NCBI GenBank assembly: GCA_948099385.1
Contig: CANUEZ040000203.1
Location: 1,736,001-1,800,000 of the forward strand
Length of the DNA: 64,000 bases
Source of the DNA: Fasciola hepatica
Lineage: Eukaryota; Platyhelminthes; Trematoda; Plagiorchiida; Fasciolidae
Direction: 5' to 3'
Shown here: positions 27,001-39,385 of the stretch, piece by piece
How positions within the stretch are numbered: the first letter of the stretch is position 1
Layout: the number at the start of each line of letters is the position of its first letter
Position numbers and translations under genes: made by a program
The notes under the pieces: model-generated
Database searches by the model: none
Told to the model about the DNA's origin: nothing
Seen by the model: only the letters and a program-made list of their open reading frames with translations

Positions 27001-28860
27001 GTTGTTGGAGTGCCCGTGGGGGCTCGGTCGATGTGCACTGCTGATGAGTCGAGTCCCTTAGAGGATGAAACAGCTGTACAGTGCTTCCATGGATTTCAAT
27101 GCTCAGTTGAGCGTTCAAGCTGCATGATCAATCATATTATACAAATACAATCTAATCTAATCTAATCTAATCTAATCTCGTACTACTAATCAATTGCATG
27201 CATAGTAAGGAAGCTGTGTAAGTTGTTCATTTGGGAATGCGTTGGTTGTACTGAGGCCCCTTCAGAGAAGTCATCCATCATAGGAGTCGATCGGTGTGCG
27301 CGAAGCTGGTTCTTACCATTCAAATTTAAAGCGAGTTTGGGAAGGGTGCTATATATGATGTAGTGTAGATGTTGAACAAAGCGTTGAGAGCCATATCGGA
27401 TAGCCTTGTGTTGTTAAGTTGTTCGATTCACAATGGTTCACCGGTTGTTGGAGTGCCCATGTTTGCTCGGTCGATGTGCACTGCTGATGATTCGAGTCCC
27501 TTAGAGGATGAAACAGCTGTACAGTGCTTCCATGGATTTCAATGCTCAGTTGAGCGTTCAAGCTGCATGATCAATCATATTGTACAAATCTAATCTAATC
27601 TAATCTAATCTCGTACTACTAATCAATTGCATGCATAGTAAGGAAGCTGTGTAGGTTGTTCATTTGGGAATGCGTTGGTTGTACTTAGGCCCCTACAGAG
27701 ACGTCATCCATCATACGAGTCGATCGGTGTGCGCGAAGCTGGTTCTTACCATTCAAATTTAAAGCGAGTTTGGGAAGGGTACAATATCATGTAGTGTAGA
27801 TGTTGAACAATGCGTTGATAGCCATCCCGGATAGCCTTGTGTTGTTAAGTTGTTCGATTCACAATGGTTCACCGGTTGTTGGAGTGCCCGTGGGGGCTCG
27901 GTCGATGTGCACTGCTGATGAGTCGAGTCCCTTAGAGGATGAAACAGCTGTACAGTGCTTGCATGGATTTCAATGCTCAGTTAAGCGTTCAAGCTGCATG
28001 ATCAATCATATTATACAAAGCTAATCTAATCTGATCTAATCTCGTACTACTAATCAATTGCATGCATAGTAAGGAAGCTGTGTAGGTTGTTCATTTGGGA
28101 ATGCGTTGGTTGTACTTAGGCCCCTACAGAGAAGTCATCCATCATAGGACTGGATCGGTGTGCGCGACGCTGGTTCCTACCATTCAAATTTGAAGCGAGT
28201 TTGGGAAGGGTGCTATATCATGTAGTGTAGATGTTGAACAAAGCGTTGAGAGCCATCCCGGATAGCCTTGTGTTGTTAAGTTGTTCGATTCACAATGGTT
28301 CACCGGTTGTTGGAGATTCCGTGCGGGCTCGGTCGATGTGCACTGCTGATGAGTCGAGTCCCTTAGAGGATGAAACAGCTGTACAGTGCTTCCATGGATT
28401 TCAATGCTCAGTTGAGCGTTCAAGCTGCATGATCAATCATATTATACAAATCTAATCTAATATAATCTAATCTCGTACTACTAATCAATTGCATGCATAG
28501 TAAGGAAGCTGTGTAAGTTGTTCATTTGGGAATGCGTTGGTTGTACTTAGGCCCCTACAGAGAAGTCATCCATCATAGGAGTCGATCGGTGTGCGCGAAG
28601 CTGGTTCTTACCATTCAAATTTGAAGCCAGTTTGGGAAGGGTGCTATATCATGTAGTGTAGATGTTGAACAATGCGTTGATAGCCATCCCGGATAGCCTT
28701 GTGTTGTTAAGTTGTTCGATTCACAATGTTTCACCAGCTGTTGGAGTGCCCGTGTGGGCTCGGTCGATGTGCACTGCTGATGAGTCGAGTCCCTTAGAGG
28801 ATGAAACAGCTGTACAGTGCTTCCATGGATTTCAATGCTCAGTTGAGCGTTCAAGCTGCA
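24083..28860 (+). repeat. 11-monomer higher-order unit, copy 1 (~4.78 kb)
   Basis: Predicted scission follows 24463, 24898, 25334, 25773, 26211, 26642, 27078, 27521, 27952, 28383 and 28814. The order of variants repeats in the next 4.78 kb. Markers: TGATCAAGCATATTATACAT at 24083 and 28861; a 3-bp insertion giving GGTTGTTGTTCGATTC at about 25667 and 30450; CATATCGGATAGCC; CCAGCTGTTGGAG; and the G-to-T helix II variant at 27521 and 32304. The offset drifts from 4778 to 4788 bp, partly through TCTAA unit changes. The monomer cut at 24463 has lost one A in GGATTTCATGC. Confidence 0.9.
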
Positions 28861-29159
28861 TGATCAAGCATATTATACATACCTAAATTGAACTCATCTC
28901 GTACTACTAATCAATTGCATGCATAGTAAGGAAGCTGTGTAAGTTGTTCATTTGGGAATGCGTTGGTTGTACTTGGGCCCCTACAGAGAAGTCATCCATC
29001 ATAGGAGTCGATCAGTGTGCGCGAAGCTGGTTGTTGCCATTCAACTTAAAAGCGAGTTTGGGAAGGGTGCTATATCATGTAGTGTAGATGTTGAACAAAG
29101 CGTTGAGAGCCATCCCGGATAGCCTTGTGTTGTTAAGTTGTTCGATTCACAATGGTTCA

Positions 29160-29192
29160 CTAATTGTTGGAGGGTTCGTGGGGGGTTAGTTC
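29160..29192 (+). repeat. Short divergent patch, likely gene conversion tract
   Basis: The usual CCGGTTGTTGGAGTGCCCG and following bases are replaced by TAATTGTTGGAGGGTTCG plus a G-rich run and TTAGTTCGATG, one base longer than normal. The only other place with this patch is 51343-51373. The patch stops at the ribozyme: GTGCACTGCTGATGAG just after it is normal. The partner monomer in the first 11-mer unit (near 24380-24412) lacks it, so it was acquired after that duplication. Confidence 0.8.
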
Positions 29193-32100
29193 GATGTGCA
29201 CTGCTGATGAGTCGAGTCCCTTAGAGGATGAAACAGCTGTACAGTGCTTCCATGGATTTCATGCTCAGTTGAGCGTTCAAGCTGCATGATCAATCATATT
29301 ATACAAATCTAATCTAATATAATCTAATCTAATCTCGTACTACTAATCAATTGCATGCATAGTAAGGAAGCTGTGTAGGTTGTTCATTTGGGAATGCGTT
29401 GGTTGTACTTAGGCCCCTACAGAGAAGTCATCCATCATAGGAGTCGATCGGTGTGCGCGAAGCTGGTTCTTACCATTCAAATTTGAAGCGAGTTTGGGAA
29501 GGGTGCTATATCATGTAGTGTAGATGTTGAACAAAGCGTTGATAGCCATCCCGGATAGCCTTGTGTTGTTGAGTTGTTCGATTCACAATGTTTCACCAGC
29601 TGTTGGAGTGCCCGTGTGGGCTCGGTCGATGTGCACTGCTGATGAGTCGAGTCCCTTAGAGGATGAAACAGCTGTACAGTGCTTCCATGGATTTCAATGC
29701 TCAGTTGAGCGTTCAAGCTGCATGATCAATCATATTATACAAATACAATCTAATCTAATCTAATCTAATCTCGTACTACTAATCATTTGCATGCATAGTA
29801 AGGAAGCTGTGTAGGTTGTTCATTTGGGAATGCGTTGGTTGTACTTAGGCCCCTACAGAGAAGTCATCCATCATAGGACTGGATCGGTGTGCGCGACGCT
29901 GGTTCTTACCATTCAAATTTGAAGCGAGTTTGGGAAGGGTGCTATATCATGTAGTGTAGATGTTGAACAAAGCGTTGAGAGCCATCCCGGATAGCCTTGT
30001 GTTGTTAAGTTGTTCGATTCACAATGGTTCACCGGTTGTTGGAGTGCCCGTGGGGGCTCGGTCGATGTGCACTGCTGATGAGTCGAGTCCCTTAGAGGAT
30101 GAAACAGCTGTACAGTGCTTCCATGGATTTCAATGCTCAGTTGAGCGTTCAAGCTGCACGATCAATCATATTATACAAATCTAATCTAATCTAATATAAT
30201 CTAATCTAATCTCGTACTACTAATCAATTGCATGCATTGTAAGGAAGCTGTGTAGGTTGTTCATTTGGGAATGCGTTGGTTGTACTTAGGCCCCTACAGA
30301 GAAGTCATCCATCATAGGAGTGGATCGGTGTGCGCGACGCTGGTTCTTACCATTCAAATTTGAAGCGAGTTTGGGAAGGGTGCTATATAATGTAGTGTAG
30401 ATGTTGAACAAAGCGTTGATAGCCATCCCGGATAGCCTTGTGTTGTTAGGTTGTTGTTCGATTCACAATGGTTCACCGGTTGTTGGAGTGCCCGTGTGGG
30501 CTCGGTCGATGTGCACTGCTGATGAGTCGAGTCCCTTAGAGGATGAAACAGCTGTACAGTGCTTCCATGGATTTCAATGCTCAGTTGAGCGTTCAAGCTG
30601 CATGATCAATCATATTATACAAATCTAATCTAATCTAATCTAATCTAATCTAATCTCGTACTACTAATCAATTGCATGCATAGTAAGGAAGCTGTGAAGG
30701 TTGTTCATTTGGGAATGCGTTGGTTGTACTTAGGCCCCTACAGAGAAGTCATCCATCATAGGAGTCGATCGGTGTGCGCGAAGCTGGTTCTTACCATTCA
30801 AATTTAAAGCGAGTTTGGGAATTTTGCTATATATCATGTAGTGTAGATGTTGAACAAAGCGTTGAGAGCCATATCGGATAGCCTTGTGTTGTTAAGTTGT
30901 TCGATTCACAATGGTTCACCGGTTGTTGGAGTGCCCGTGGGGGCTCGGTCGATGTGCACTGCTGATGAGTCGAGTCCCTTAGAGGATGAAACAGCTGTAC
31001 AGTGCTTCCATGGATTTCAATGCTCAGTTGAGCGTTCAAGCTGCATGATCAATCATATTATACAAATCTAATCGAATCCAATCTAATCTCGTACTACTAA
31101 TCAATTGCATGCATAGTAAGGAAGCTGTGTAGGTTGTTCATTTGGGAATGCGTTGGTTGTACTTAGGCCCCTACAGAGAAGTCATCCATCATAGGAGTCG
31201 ATCGGTGTGCGCGAAGCTGGTTCTTACCATTCAAATTTGAAGCCAGTTTGGGAAGGGTGCTATATAATGTAGTGTAGATGTTGAACAATGCGTTGATAGC
31301 CATCCCGGATAGCCTTGTGTTGTTAAGTTGTTCGATTCACAATGGTTCACCAGCTGTTGGAGTGCCCGTGTTGGCTCGGTCGATGTGCACTGCTGATGAG
31401 TCGAGTCCCTTAGAGGATGAAACAGCTGTACAGTGCTTGCATGGATTTCAATGCTCAGTTGAGCGTTCAAGCTGCACGATCAATCATATTACACAAATCT
31501 AATCTAATCTAATCTAATCTAATCTCGTACTACTAATCAATTGCATGCATAGTAAGGAAGCTGTGTAGGTTGTTCATTTGGGAATGCGTTGGTTGCACTT
31601 AGGCCCCTACAGAGAAGTCATCCATCATAGGAGTGGATCGGTGTGCGCGACGCTGGTTCTTACCATTCAAATTTGAAGCGAGTTTGGGAAGGGTGCTATA
31701 TAATGTAGTGTAGATGTTGAACAAAGCGTTGATAGCCATCCCGGATAGCCTTGTGTTGTTAAGTTGTTCGATTCACAATGGTTCACCGGTTGTTGGAGTG
31801 CCCGTGTGGGCTCGGTCGATGTGCACTGCTGATGAGTCGAGTCCCTTAGAGGATGAAACAGCTGTACAGTGCTTCCATGGATTTCAATGCTCAGTTGAGC
31901 GTTCAAGCTGCATGATCAATCATATTATACAAATACAATCTAATCTAATCTAATCTAATCTCGTACTACTAATCAATTGCATGCATAGTAAGGAAGCTGT
32001 GTAGGTTGTTCATTTGGGAATGCGTTGGTTGTACTTAGGCCCCTACAGAGAAGTCATCCATCATAGGAGTCGATCGGTGTGCGCGAAGCTGGTTATTACC

Positions 32101-33558
32101 TTTCAAATTTAAAGCGAGTTTGGGAAGGGTGCTATATATGATGTAGTGTAGATGTTGAACAAAGCGTTGAGAGCCATATCGGATAGCCTTGTGTTGTTAA
32201 GTTGTTCGATTCACAATGGTTCACCGGTTGTTGGAGTGCCCATGGTTGCTCGGTCGATGTGCACTGCTGATGATTCGAGTCCCTTAGAGGATGAAACAGC
32301 TGTACAGTGCTTCCATGGATTTCAATGCTCAGTTGAGCGTTCAAGCTGCATGATCAATCATATTGTACAAATCTAATCTAATCTAATCTAATCTCGTACT
32401 ACTAATCAATTGCATGCATAGTAAGGAAGCTGTGTAGGTTGTTCATTTGGGAATGCGTTGGTTGTACTTAGGCCCCTACAGAGACGTCATCCATCATACG
32501 AGTCGATCGGTGTGCGCGAAGCTGGTTCTTACCATTCAAATTTAAAGCGAGTTTGGGAAGGGTACAATATCATGTAGTGTAGATGTTGAACAAAGCGTTG
32601 ATAGCCATCCCGGATAGCCTTGTGTTGTTAAGTTGTTCGATTCACAATGGTTCACCGGTTGTTGGAGTGCCCGTGGGGGCTCGGTCGATGTGCACTGCTG
32701 ATGAGTCGAGTCCCTTAGAGGATGAAACAGCTGTACAGTGCTTCCATGGATTTCAATGCTCAGTTAAGCGTTCAAGCTGCATGATCAATCATATTATACA
32801 AATCTAATCTAATCTAATCTAATCTAATCTCGTACTACTAATCAATTGCATGCATAGTAAGGAAGCTGTGTAGGTTGTTCATTTGGGAATGCGTTGGTTG
32901 TACTTAGGCCCCTACAGAGAAGTCACCCATCATAGGACTGGATCGGTGTGCGCGACGCTGGTTCTTACCATTCAAATTTGAAGCGAGTTTGGGAAGGGTG
33001 CTATATCATGTAGTGTAGATGTTGAACAAAGCGTTGAGAGCCATCCCGGATAGCCTTGTGTTGTTAAGTTGTTCGATTCACAATGGTTCACCGGTTGTTG
33101 GAGTGCCCGTGGGGGCTCGGTCGATGTGCACTGCTGATGAGTCGAGTCCCTTAGAGGATGAAACAGCTGTACAGTGCTTCCATGGATTTCAATGCTCAGT
33201 TGAGCGTTCAAGCTGCATGATCAATCATATTATACAAATCTAATCTAATATAATCTAATCTCGTACTACTAATCAATTGCATGCATAGTAAGGAAGCTGT
33301 GTAGGTTGTTCATTTGGGAATGCGTTGGTTGTACTTAGGCCCCTACAGAGAAGTCATCCATCATAGGAGTCGATCGGTGTGCGCGAAGCTGGTTGTTACC
33401 ATTCAAATTTGAAGCCAGTTTGGGAAGGGTGCTATATCATGTAGTGTAGATGTTGAACAATGCGTTGATAGCCATCCCGGATAGCCTTGTGTTGTTAAGT
33501 TGTTCGATTCACAATGTTTCACCAGCTGTTGGAGTGCCCGTGTGGGCTCGGTCGATGT

Positions 33559-33608
33559 GCACTGCTGATGAGTAGAGTCCCTTAGAGGATGAAACAGCTG
33601 TACAGTGC
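33559..33608 (+). ncRNA. Hammerhead copy with helix II change GTA (sister at 34003)
   Basis: CTGATGAGTAGAG replaces CTGATGAGTCGAG, removing the only C-G pair of the three-pair helix II when paired with GAT. The copy at 34003-34052 has the same change and the two monomers also share CCAGCTGTTGGAG, so they are recent relatives. Confidence 0.65.
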
Positions 33609-33645
33609 TTCCATGGATTTCAATGCTCAGTTGAGCGTTCAAGCT

Positions 33646-36600
33646 GCACGATCAATCATATTATACAAATCTAATCTAATCTAATATAATCTAATCTAAT
33701 CTCGTACTACTAATCAATTGCATGCATTGTAAGGAAGCTGTGTAGGTTGTTCATTTGGGAATGCGTTGGTTGTACTTAGGCCCCTACAGAGAAGTCATCC
33801 ATCATAGGAGTGGATCGGTGTGCGCGACGCTGGTTCTTACCATTCAAATTTGAAGCGAGTTTGGTAAGGGTGCTATATAATGTAGTGTAGATGTTGAACA
33901 AAGCGTTGATAGCCATCCCGGATAGCCTTGTGTTGTTAGGTTGTTGTTCGATTCACAATGTTTCACCAGCTGTTGGAGTGCCCGTGTGGGCTCGGTCGAT
34001 GTGCACTGCTGATGAGTAGAGTCCCTTAGAGGATGAAACAGCTGTACAGTGCTTCCATGGATTTCAATGCTCAGTTGAGCGTTCAAGCTGCACGATCAAT
34101 CATATTATACAAATCTAATCTAATCTAATCTAATCTAATCTAATCTCGTACTACTAATCAATTGCATGCATAGTAAGGAAGCTGTGAAGGTTGTTCATTT
34201 GGGAATGCGTTGGTTGTACTTAGGCCCCTACAGAGAAGTCATCCATCATAGGAGTCGATCGGTGTGCGCGAAGCTGGTTCTTACCATTCAAATTTAAAGC
34301 GAGTTTGGGAATTTTGCTATATATCATGTAGTGTAGATGTTGAACAAACCGTTGAGAGCCATATCGGATAGCCTTGTGTTGTTAAGTTGTTCGATTCACA
34401 ATGGTTCACCGGTTGTTGGAGTGCCCGTGTGGGCTCGGTCGATGTGCACTGCTGATGAGTCGAGTCCCTTAGAGGATGAAACAGCTGTACAGTGCTTCCA
34501 TGGATTTCAATGCTCAGTTGAGCGTTCAAGCTGCATGATCAATCATTTTATACAAATCTAATCTAATCTAATCTAATCTAATCTCATACTACTAATCAAT
34601 TGCATGCATAGTAAGGAAGCTGTGTAAGTTGTTCATTTGGGAATGCGTTGGTTGTACTCAGGCCCCTACAGAGAAGTCATCCATCATAGGAGTCGATCGG
34701 TGTGCGCGAAGCTGGTTCTTACCATTCAAATTTAAAGCGAGTTTGGGAAGGGTGCTATATCATGTAGTGTAGATGTTGAACAAAGCGTTGAGTGCCATCC
34801 CGGATAGCCTTGTTTTGTTAAGTTGTTCGATTCACAATGGTTCACCGGTTGTTTGAGTGCCCGTGGGGGCTCGGTCGATGTGCACTGCTGATGAGTCGAG
34901 TCCCTTAGAGGATGAAACAGCTGTACAGTGCTTCCATGGATTTCAATGCTCAGTTGAGCGTTCAAGCTGCATGATCAATCATATTGTACAAATCTAATCT
35001 AATCTAATCTCATATCGTACTACTAATCAATTGCATGCATAGTAAGGAAGCTGTGTAGGTTGTTCATTTGGGAATGCGTTGGTTGTACATAGGCCCCTAC
35101 AGAGACGTCATCCATCATACGAGTCGATCGGTGTGCGCGAAGCTGGTTCTTACCATTCAAATTTAAAGCGAGTTTGGGAAGGGTACAATATCATGTAGTG
35201 TAGATGTTGAACAATGCGTTGATAGCCATCCCGGATAGCCTTGTGTTGTTAAGTTGTTCGATTCACAATGGTTCACCGGTTGTTGGAGTGCCCGTGGGGG
35301 CTCGGTCGATGTGCACTGCTGATGAGTCGAGTCCCTTAGAGGATGAAACAGCTGTACAGTGCTTGCATGGATTTCAATGCTCAGTTAAGCGTTCAAGCTG
35401 CATGATCAATCATATTATACAAATCTAATCTAATCTAATCTAATCTAATCTAATCTCGTACTACTAATCAATTGCATGCATAGTAAGGAAGCTGTGTAGG
35501 TTGTTCATTTGGGAATGCGTTGGTTGCACTTAGGCCCTTACAGAGAAGTCATCCATCATAGGAGTGGATCGGTGTGCGCGACGCTGGTTCTTACCATTCA
35601 AATTTGAAGCGAGTTTGGGAAGGGTGCTATATAATGTAGTGTAGATGTTGAACAAAGCGTTGAGAGCCATCCCGGATAGCCTTGTGTTGTTAAGTTGTTC
35701 GATTCACAATGGTTCACCGGTTGTTGGAGTGCCCGTGGGGGCTCGGTCGATGTGCACTGCTGATGAGTCGAGTCCCTTAGAGGATGAAACAGCTGTACAG
35801 TGCTTCCATGGATTTCAATGCTCAGTTGAGCGTTCAAGCTGCATGATCAATCATATTATACAAATCTAATCTAATCTAATCTAATCTAATCTAATCTCGT
35901 ACTACTAATCAATTGCATGCATAGTAAGGAAGCTGTGTAGGTTGTTCATTTGGGAATGCGTTGGTTGTACTCAGGCCCCTACAGAGAAGTCATCCATCAT
36001 AGGAGTCGATCGGTGTGCGCGAAGCTGGTTCTTACCATTCAAATTTAAAGCGAGTTTGGGAATTTTGCTATATATGATGTAGTGTAGATGTTGAACAATG
36101 CGTTGAGAGCCATATCGGATAGCCTTGTGTTGTTAAGTTGTTCGATTCACAATGGTTCACCGGTTGTTGGAGTGCCCATGGTTGCTCGGTCGATGTGCAC
36201 TGCTGATGAGTCGAGTCCCTTAGAGGATGAAACAGCTGTACAGTGCTTCCATGGATTTCAATGCTCAGTTGAGCGTTCAAGCTGCATGATCAATCATATT
36301 GTACAAATCTAATCTAATCTAATCTAATCTCGTACTACTAATCAATTGCATGCATAGTAAGGAAGCTGTGTAGGTTGTTCATTTGGGAATGCGTTGGTTG
36401 TACTTAGGCCCCTACAGAGAAGTCATCCATCAAACGATTCGATCGGTGTGCGCGACGCTGGTTCTTACCATTCAAATTTGAAGCCAGTTTGGGAAGGGTG
36501 CTATATCATGTAGTGTAGATGTTGAACAATGCGTTGATAGCCATCCCGGATAGCCTTGTGTTGTTAAGTTGTTCGATTCACAATGTTTCACCAGCTGTTG

Positions 36601-37250
36601 GAGTGCCCGTGTGGGCTCGGTCGATGTGCACTGCTGATGAGTCGAGTCCCTTAGAGGATGAAACAGCTGTACAGTGCTTCCATGGATTTCAATGCTCAGT
36701 TGAGCGTTCAAGCTGCACGATCAATCATATTATACAAATCTAATCTAATCTAATCTAATCTAATCTCGTACTACTAATCAATTGCATGCATAGTAAGGAA
36801 GCTGTGTAGGTTGTTCATTTGGGAATGCGTTGGTTGCACTAAGGCCCCTACAGAGAAGTCATCCATCATAGGACTGGATCGGTGTGCGCGAAGCTGGTGC
36901 TTACCATTCAAATTTGAAGCGAGTTTGGGAAGGGTGCTATATAATGTAGTGTAGATGTTGAACAAAGCGTTGATAGCCATCCCGGATAGCCTTGTGTTGT
37001 TAAGTTGTTCGATTCACAATGGTTCACCGGTTGTTGGAGTGCCCATGGTTGCTCGGTCGATGTGCACTGCTGATGATTCGAGTCCCTTAGAGGATGAAAC
37101 AGCTGTACAGTGCTTCCATGGATTTCAATGCTCAGTTGAGCGTTCAAGCTGCATGATCAATCATATTATACAAATCAGATCTAATCTAATCTAATCTAAT
37201 CTCGTACTACTAATCAATTGCATGCATAGTAAGGAAGCTGTGTAGTTTGT
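33646..37250 (+). repeat. Block 8: partial third 11-mer copy and rearranged monomers 79-86
   Basis: Predicted scission follows 34046, 34489, 34925, 35356, 35797, 36240, 36671 and 37107. The part from 33646 to about 34.55 kb repeats 30156-31.06 kb at an offset of 3490 bp, including GCATTGTAAGG and the GGTTGTTGTTCG insertion. The copies at 33602 and 34046 share GATGAGTAGAG, a helix II change. Later monomers resemble members of the 11-mer in a different order (35356 like 27952; 36240 like 32304), pointing to further unequal exchange. Confidence 0.85.
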
Positions 37251-38369
37251 TCATTTGGGAATGCGTTGGTTGTACTTAGGCCCCCAACAGAGACGTCATC
37301 CATCATACGAGTCGATCGGTGTGCGCGAAGCTGGTTCTTACCATTCAAATTAAAAGCGAGTTTGGGAAGGGTACAATATCATGTAGTGTAGATGTTGAAC
37401 AAAGCGTTGATAGCCATCCCGGATAGCCTTGTGTTGTTAAGTTGTTCGATTCACAATGGTTCACCGGTTGTTGGAGTGCCCGTGTGGGCTCGGTCGATGT
37501 GCACTGCTGATGAGTCGAGTCCCTTAGAGGATGAAACAGCTGTACAGTGCTTCCATGGATTTCAATGCTCAGTTGAGCGTTCAAGCTGCATGATCAATCA
37601 TATTATACAAATCTAATCTAATCTAATCTAATCTAATCTCGTACTACTAATCAATTGCATGCATAGTAAGGAAGCTGTGTAGGTTGTTCATTTGGGAATG
37701 CGTTGGTTGTACTGAGGCCCCTACAGAGACGTCATCCATCATACGAGTCGATCGGTGTGCGCGAAGCTGGTTCTTACCATTCAAATTTAAAGCGAGTTTG
37801 GGAAGGGTGCTATATATGATGTCGTGTAGATGTTGAACAAAGCGTTGATAGCCATCCCGGATAGCCTTGTGTTGTTAAGTTGTTCGATTCACAATGGTTC
37901 ACCGGTTGTTGGAGTGCCCATGGTTGCTCGGTCGATGTGCACTGCTGATGATTCGAGTCCCTTAGAGGATGAAACAGCTGTACAGTGCTTCCATGGATTT
38001 CAATGCTCAGTTGAGCGTTCAAGCGGCATGATCAATCATATTATACAAATCTAATCTAATCTAATCTAATCTCGTACTACTAATCAATTGCATGCATAGT
38101 AAGGAAGCTGTGTAGGTTGTTCATTTGGGAATGCGTTGGTTGTACTTAGGCCCCTACAGAGACGTCATCCGTCATACGAGTCGATCGGTGTGCGCGAAGC
38201 TGGTTCTTACCATTCAAATTTAAAGCGAGTTTGGGAAGGGTGCTATATAATGTAGTGTAGATGTTGAACAAAGCGTTGATAGCCATCCCGGATAGCCTTG
38301 TGTTGTTAAGTTGTTCGATTCACAATGGTTCACCGGTTGTTGGAGTGCCCGTGTGGGCTCGGTCGATGT

Positions 38370-38419
38370 GCACTGCTGATGAGTCGAGTCCCTTAGAGGA
38401 TGAAACAGCTAAACAGTGC
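38370..38419 (+). ncRNA. Hammerhead copy with destroyed cleavage triplet
   Basis: GAAACAGCTAAACAGTGC is present where others read GAAACAGCTGTACAGTGC. The GT of the GTA triplet is AA, removing the essential U before the cleavage base and its pairing partners in helix III. The rest of the core and helix I are intact. This copy should not cut, so it would leave a dimer-length RNA from 37983 to 38844. Confidence 0.8.
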
Positions 38420-39350
38420 TTCCATGGATTTCAATGCTCAGTTGAGCGTTCAAGCTGCATGATCAATCATATTATACAAATTTAATCGAATCCAATCTAA
38501 TCTCGTACTACTAATCAATTGCATGCATAGTAAGGAAGCTGTGTAGGTTGTTCATTTGGGAATGCGTTGGTTGTACTTAGGCCCCTACAGAGAAGTCATC
38601 CATCATAGGAGTGGATCGGTGTTCGCGACGCTGGTTCTTACCATTCAAATTTGAAGCGAGTTTGGGAAGGGTACAATATCATGTAGTGTAGATGTTGAAC
38701 AAAGCGTTGAGAGCCATCCCGGATAGCCTTGTGTTGTTAAGTTGTTCGATTCACAATGGTTCACCGGTTGTTGGAGTGCCCGTGGGGGCTCGGTCGATGT
38801 GCACTGCTGATGAGTCGAGTCCCTTAGAGGATGAAACAGCTGTACAGTGCTTCCATGGATTTCAATGCTCAGTTGAGCGTTCAAGCTGCATGATCAATCA
38901 TATTATACAAATCAGATCTAATCTAATCTAATCTAATCTCGTACTACTAATCAATTGCATGCATAGTAAGGAAGCTGTGTAGGTTGTTCATTTGGGAATG
39001 CGTTGGTTGTACTTAGGCCCCTACAGAGACGTCATCCATCATACGAGTCGATCGGTGTGCGCGAAGCTGGTTCTTACCATTCAAATTTAAAGCGAGTTTG
39101 GGAAGGGTGCTATATATGATGTCGTGTAGATGTTGAACAAAGCGTTGATAGCCATCCCGGATAGCCTTGTGTTGTTAAGTTGTTCGATTCACAATGGTTC
39201 ACCGGTTGTTGGAGTGCCCATGGTTGCTCGGTCGATGTGCACTGCTGATGAGTCGAGTCCCTTAGAGGATGAAACAGCTGTACAGTGCTTCCATGGATTT
39301 CAATGCTCAGTTGAGCGTTCAAGCGGCATGATCAATCATATTATACAAAT

Positions 39351-39385
39351 CTAATCTAATCTAATCTAATCTAATCTAATCTAAT
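39351..39385 (+). repeat. Longest TCTAA tract, n=7
   Basis: Seven pure pentanucleotide units, against four in the sister monomer at 38051-38070. The two monomers are otherwise nearly identical, so this is a recent local expansion. It is the longest uninterrupted tract I found in the window. Confidence 0.9.

Larger units (their letters stand above)
28861..33645 (+). repeat. 11-monomer higher-order unit, copy 2
   Basis: Predicted scission follows 29241, 29676, 30112, 30556, 30999, 31430, 31866, 32304, 32735, 33171 and 33602. This block follows copy 1 monomer by monomer. The clearest difference is in its first monomer, where a patch at about 29160-29192 differs from copy 1 (see separate entry). 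From about 33646 the sequence instead matches 30156 onwards (offset 3490 bp, eight units), so a third, partial copy begins there. Confidence 0.9.

Noticed and set aside
37725..37745. CRE-like GACGTCAT in units reading AGAGACGTCATCC
   Set aside because: A single A-to-C change in a conserved block creates it in some units; the full palindrome TGACGTCA is not present and nothing else suggests a regulated promoter.
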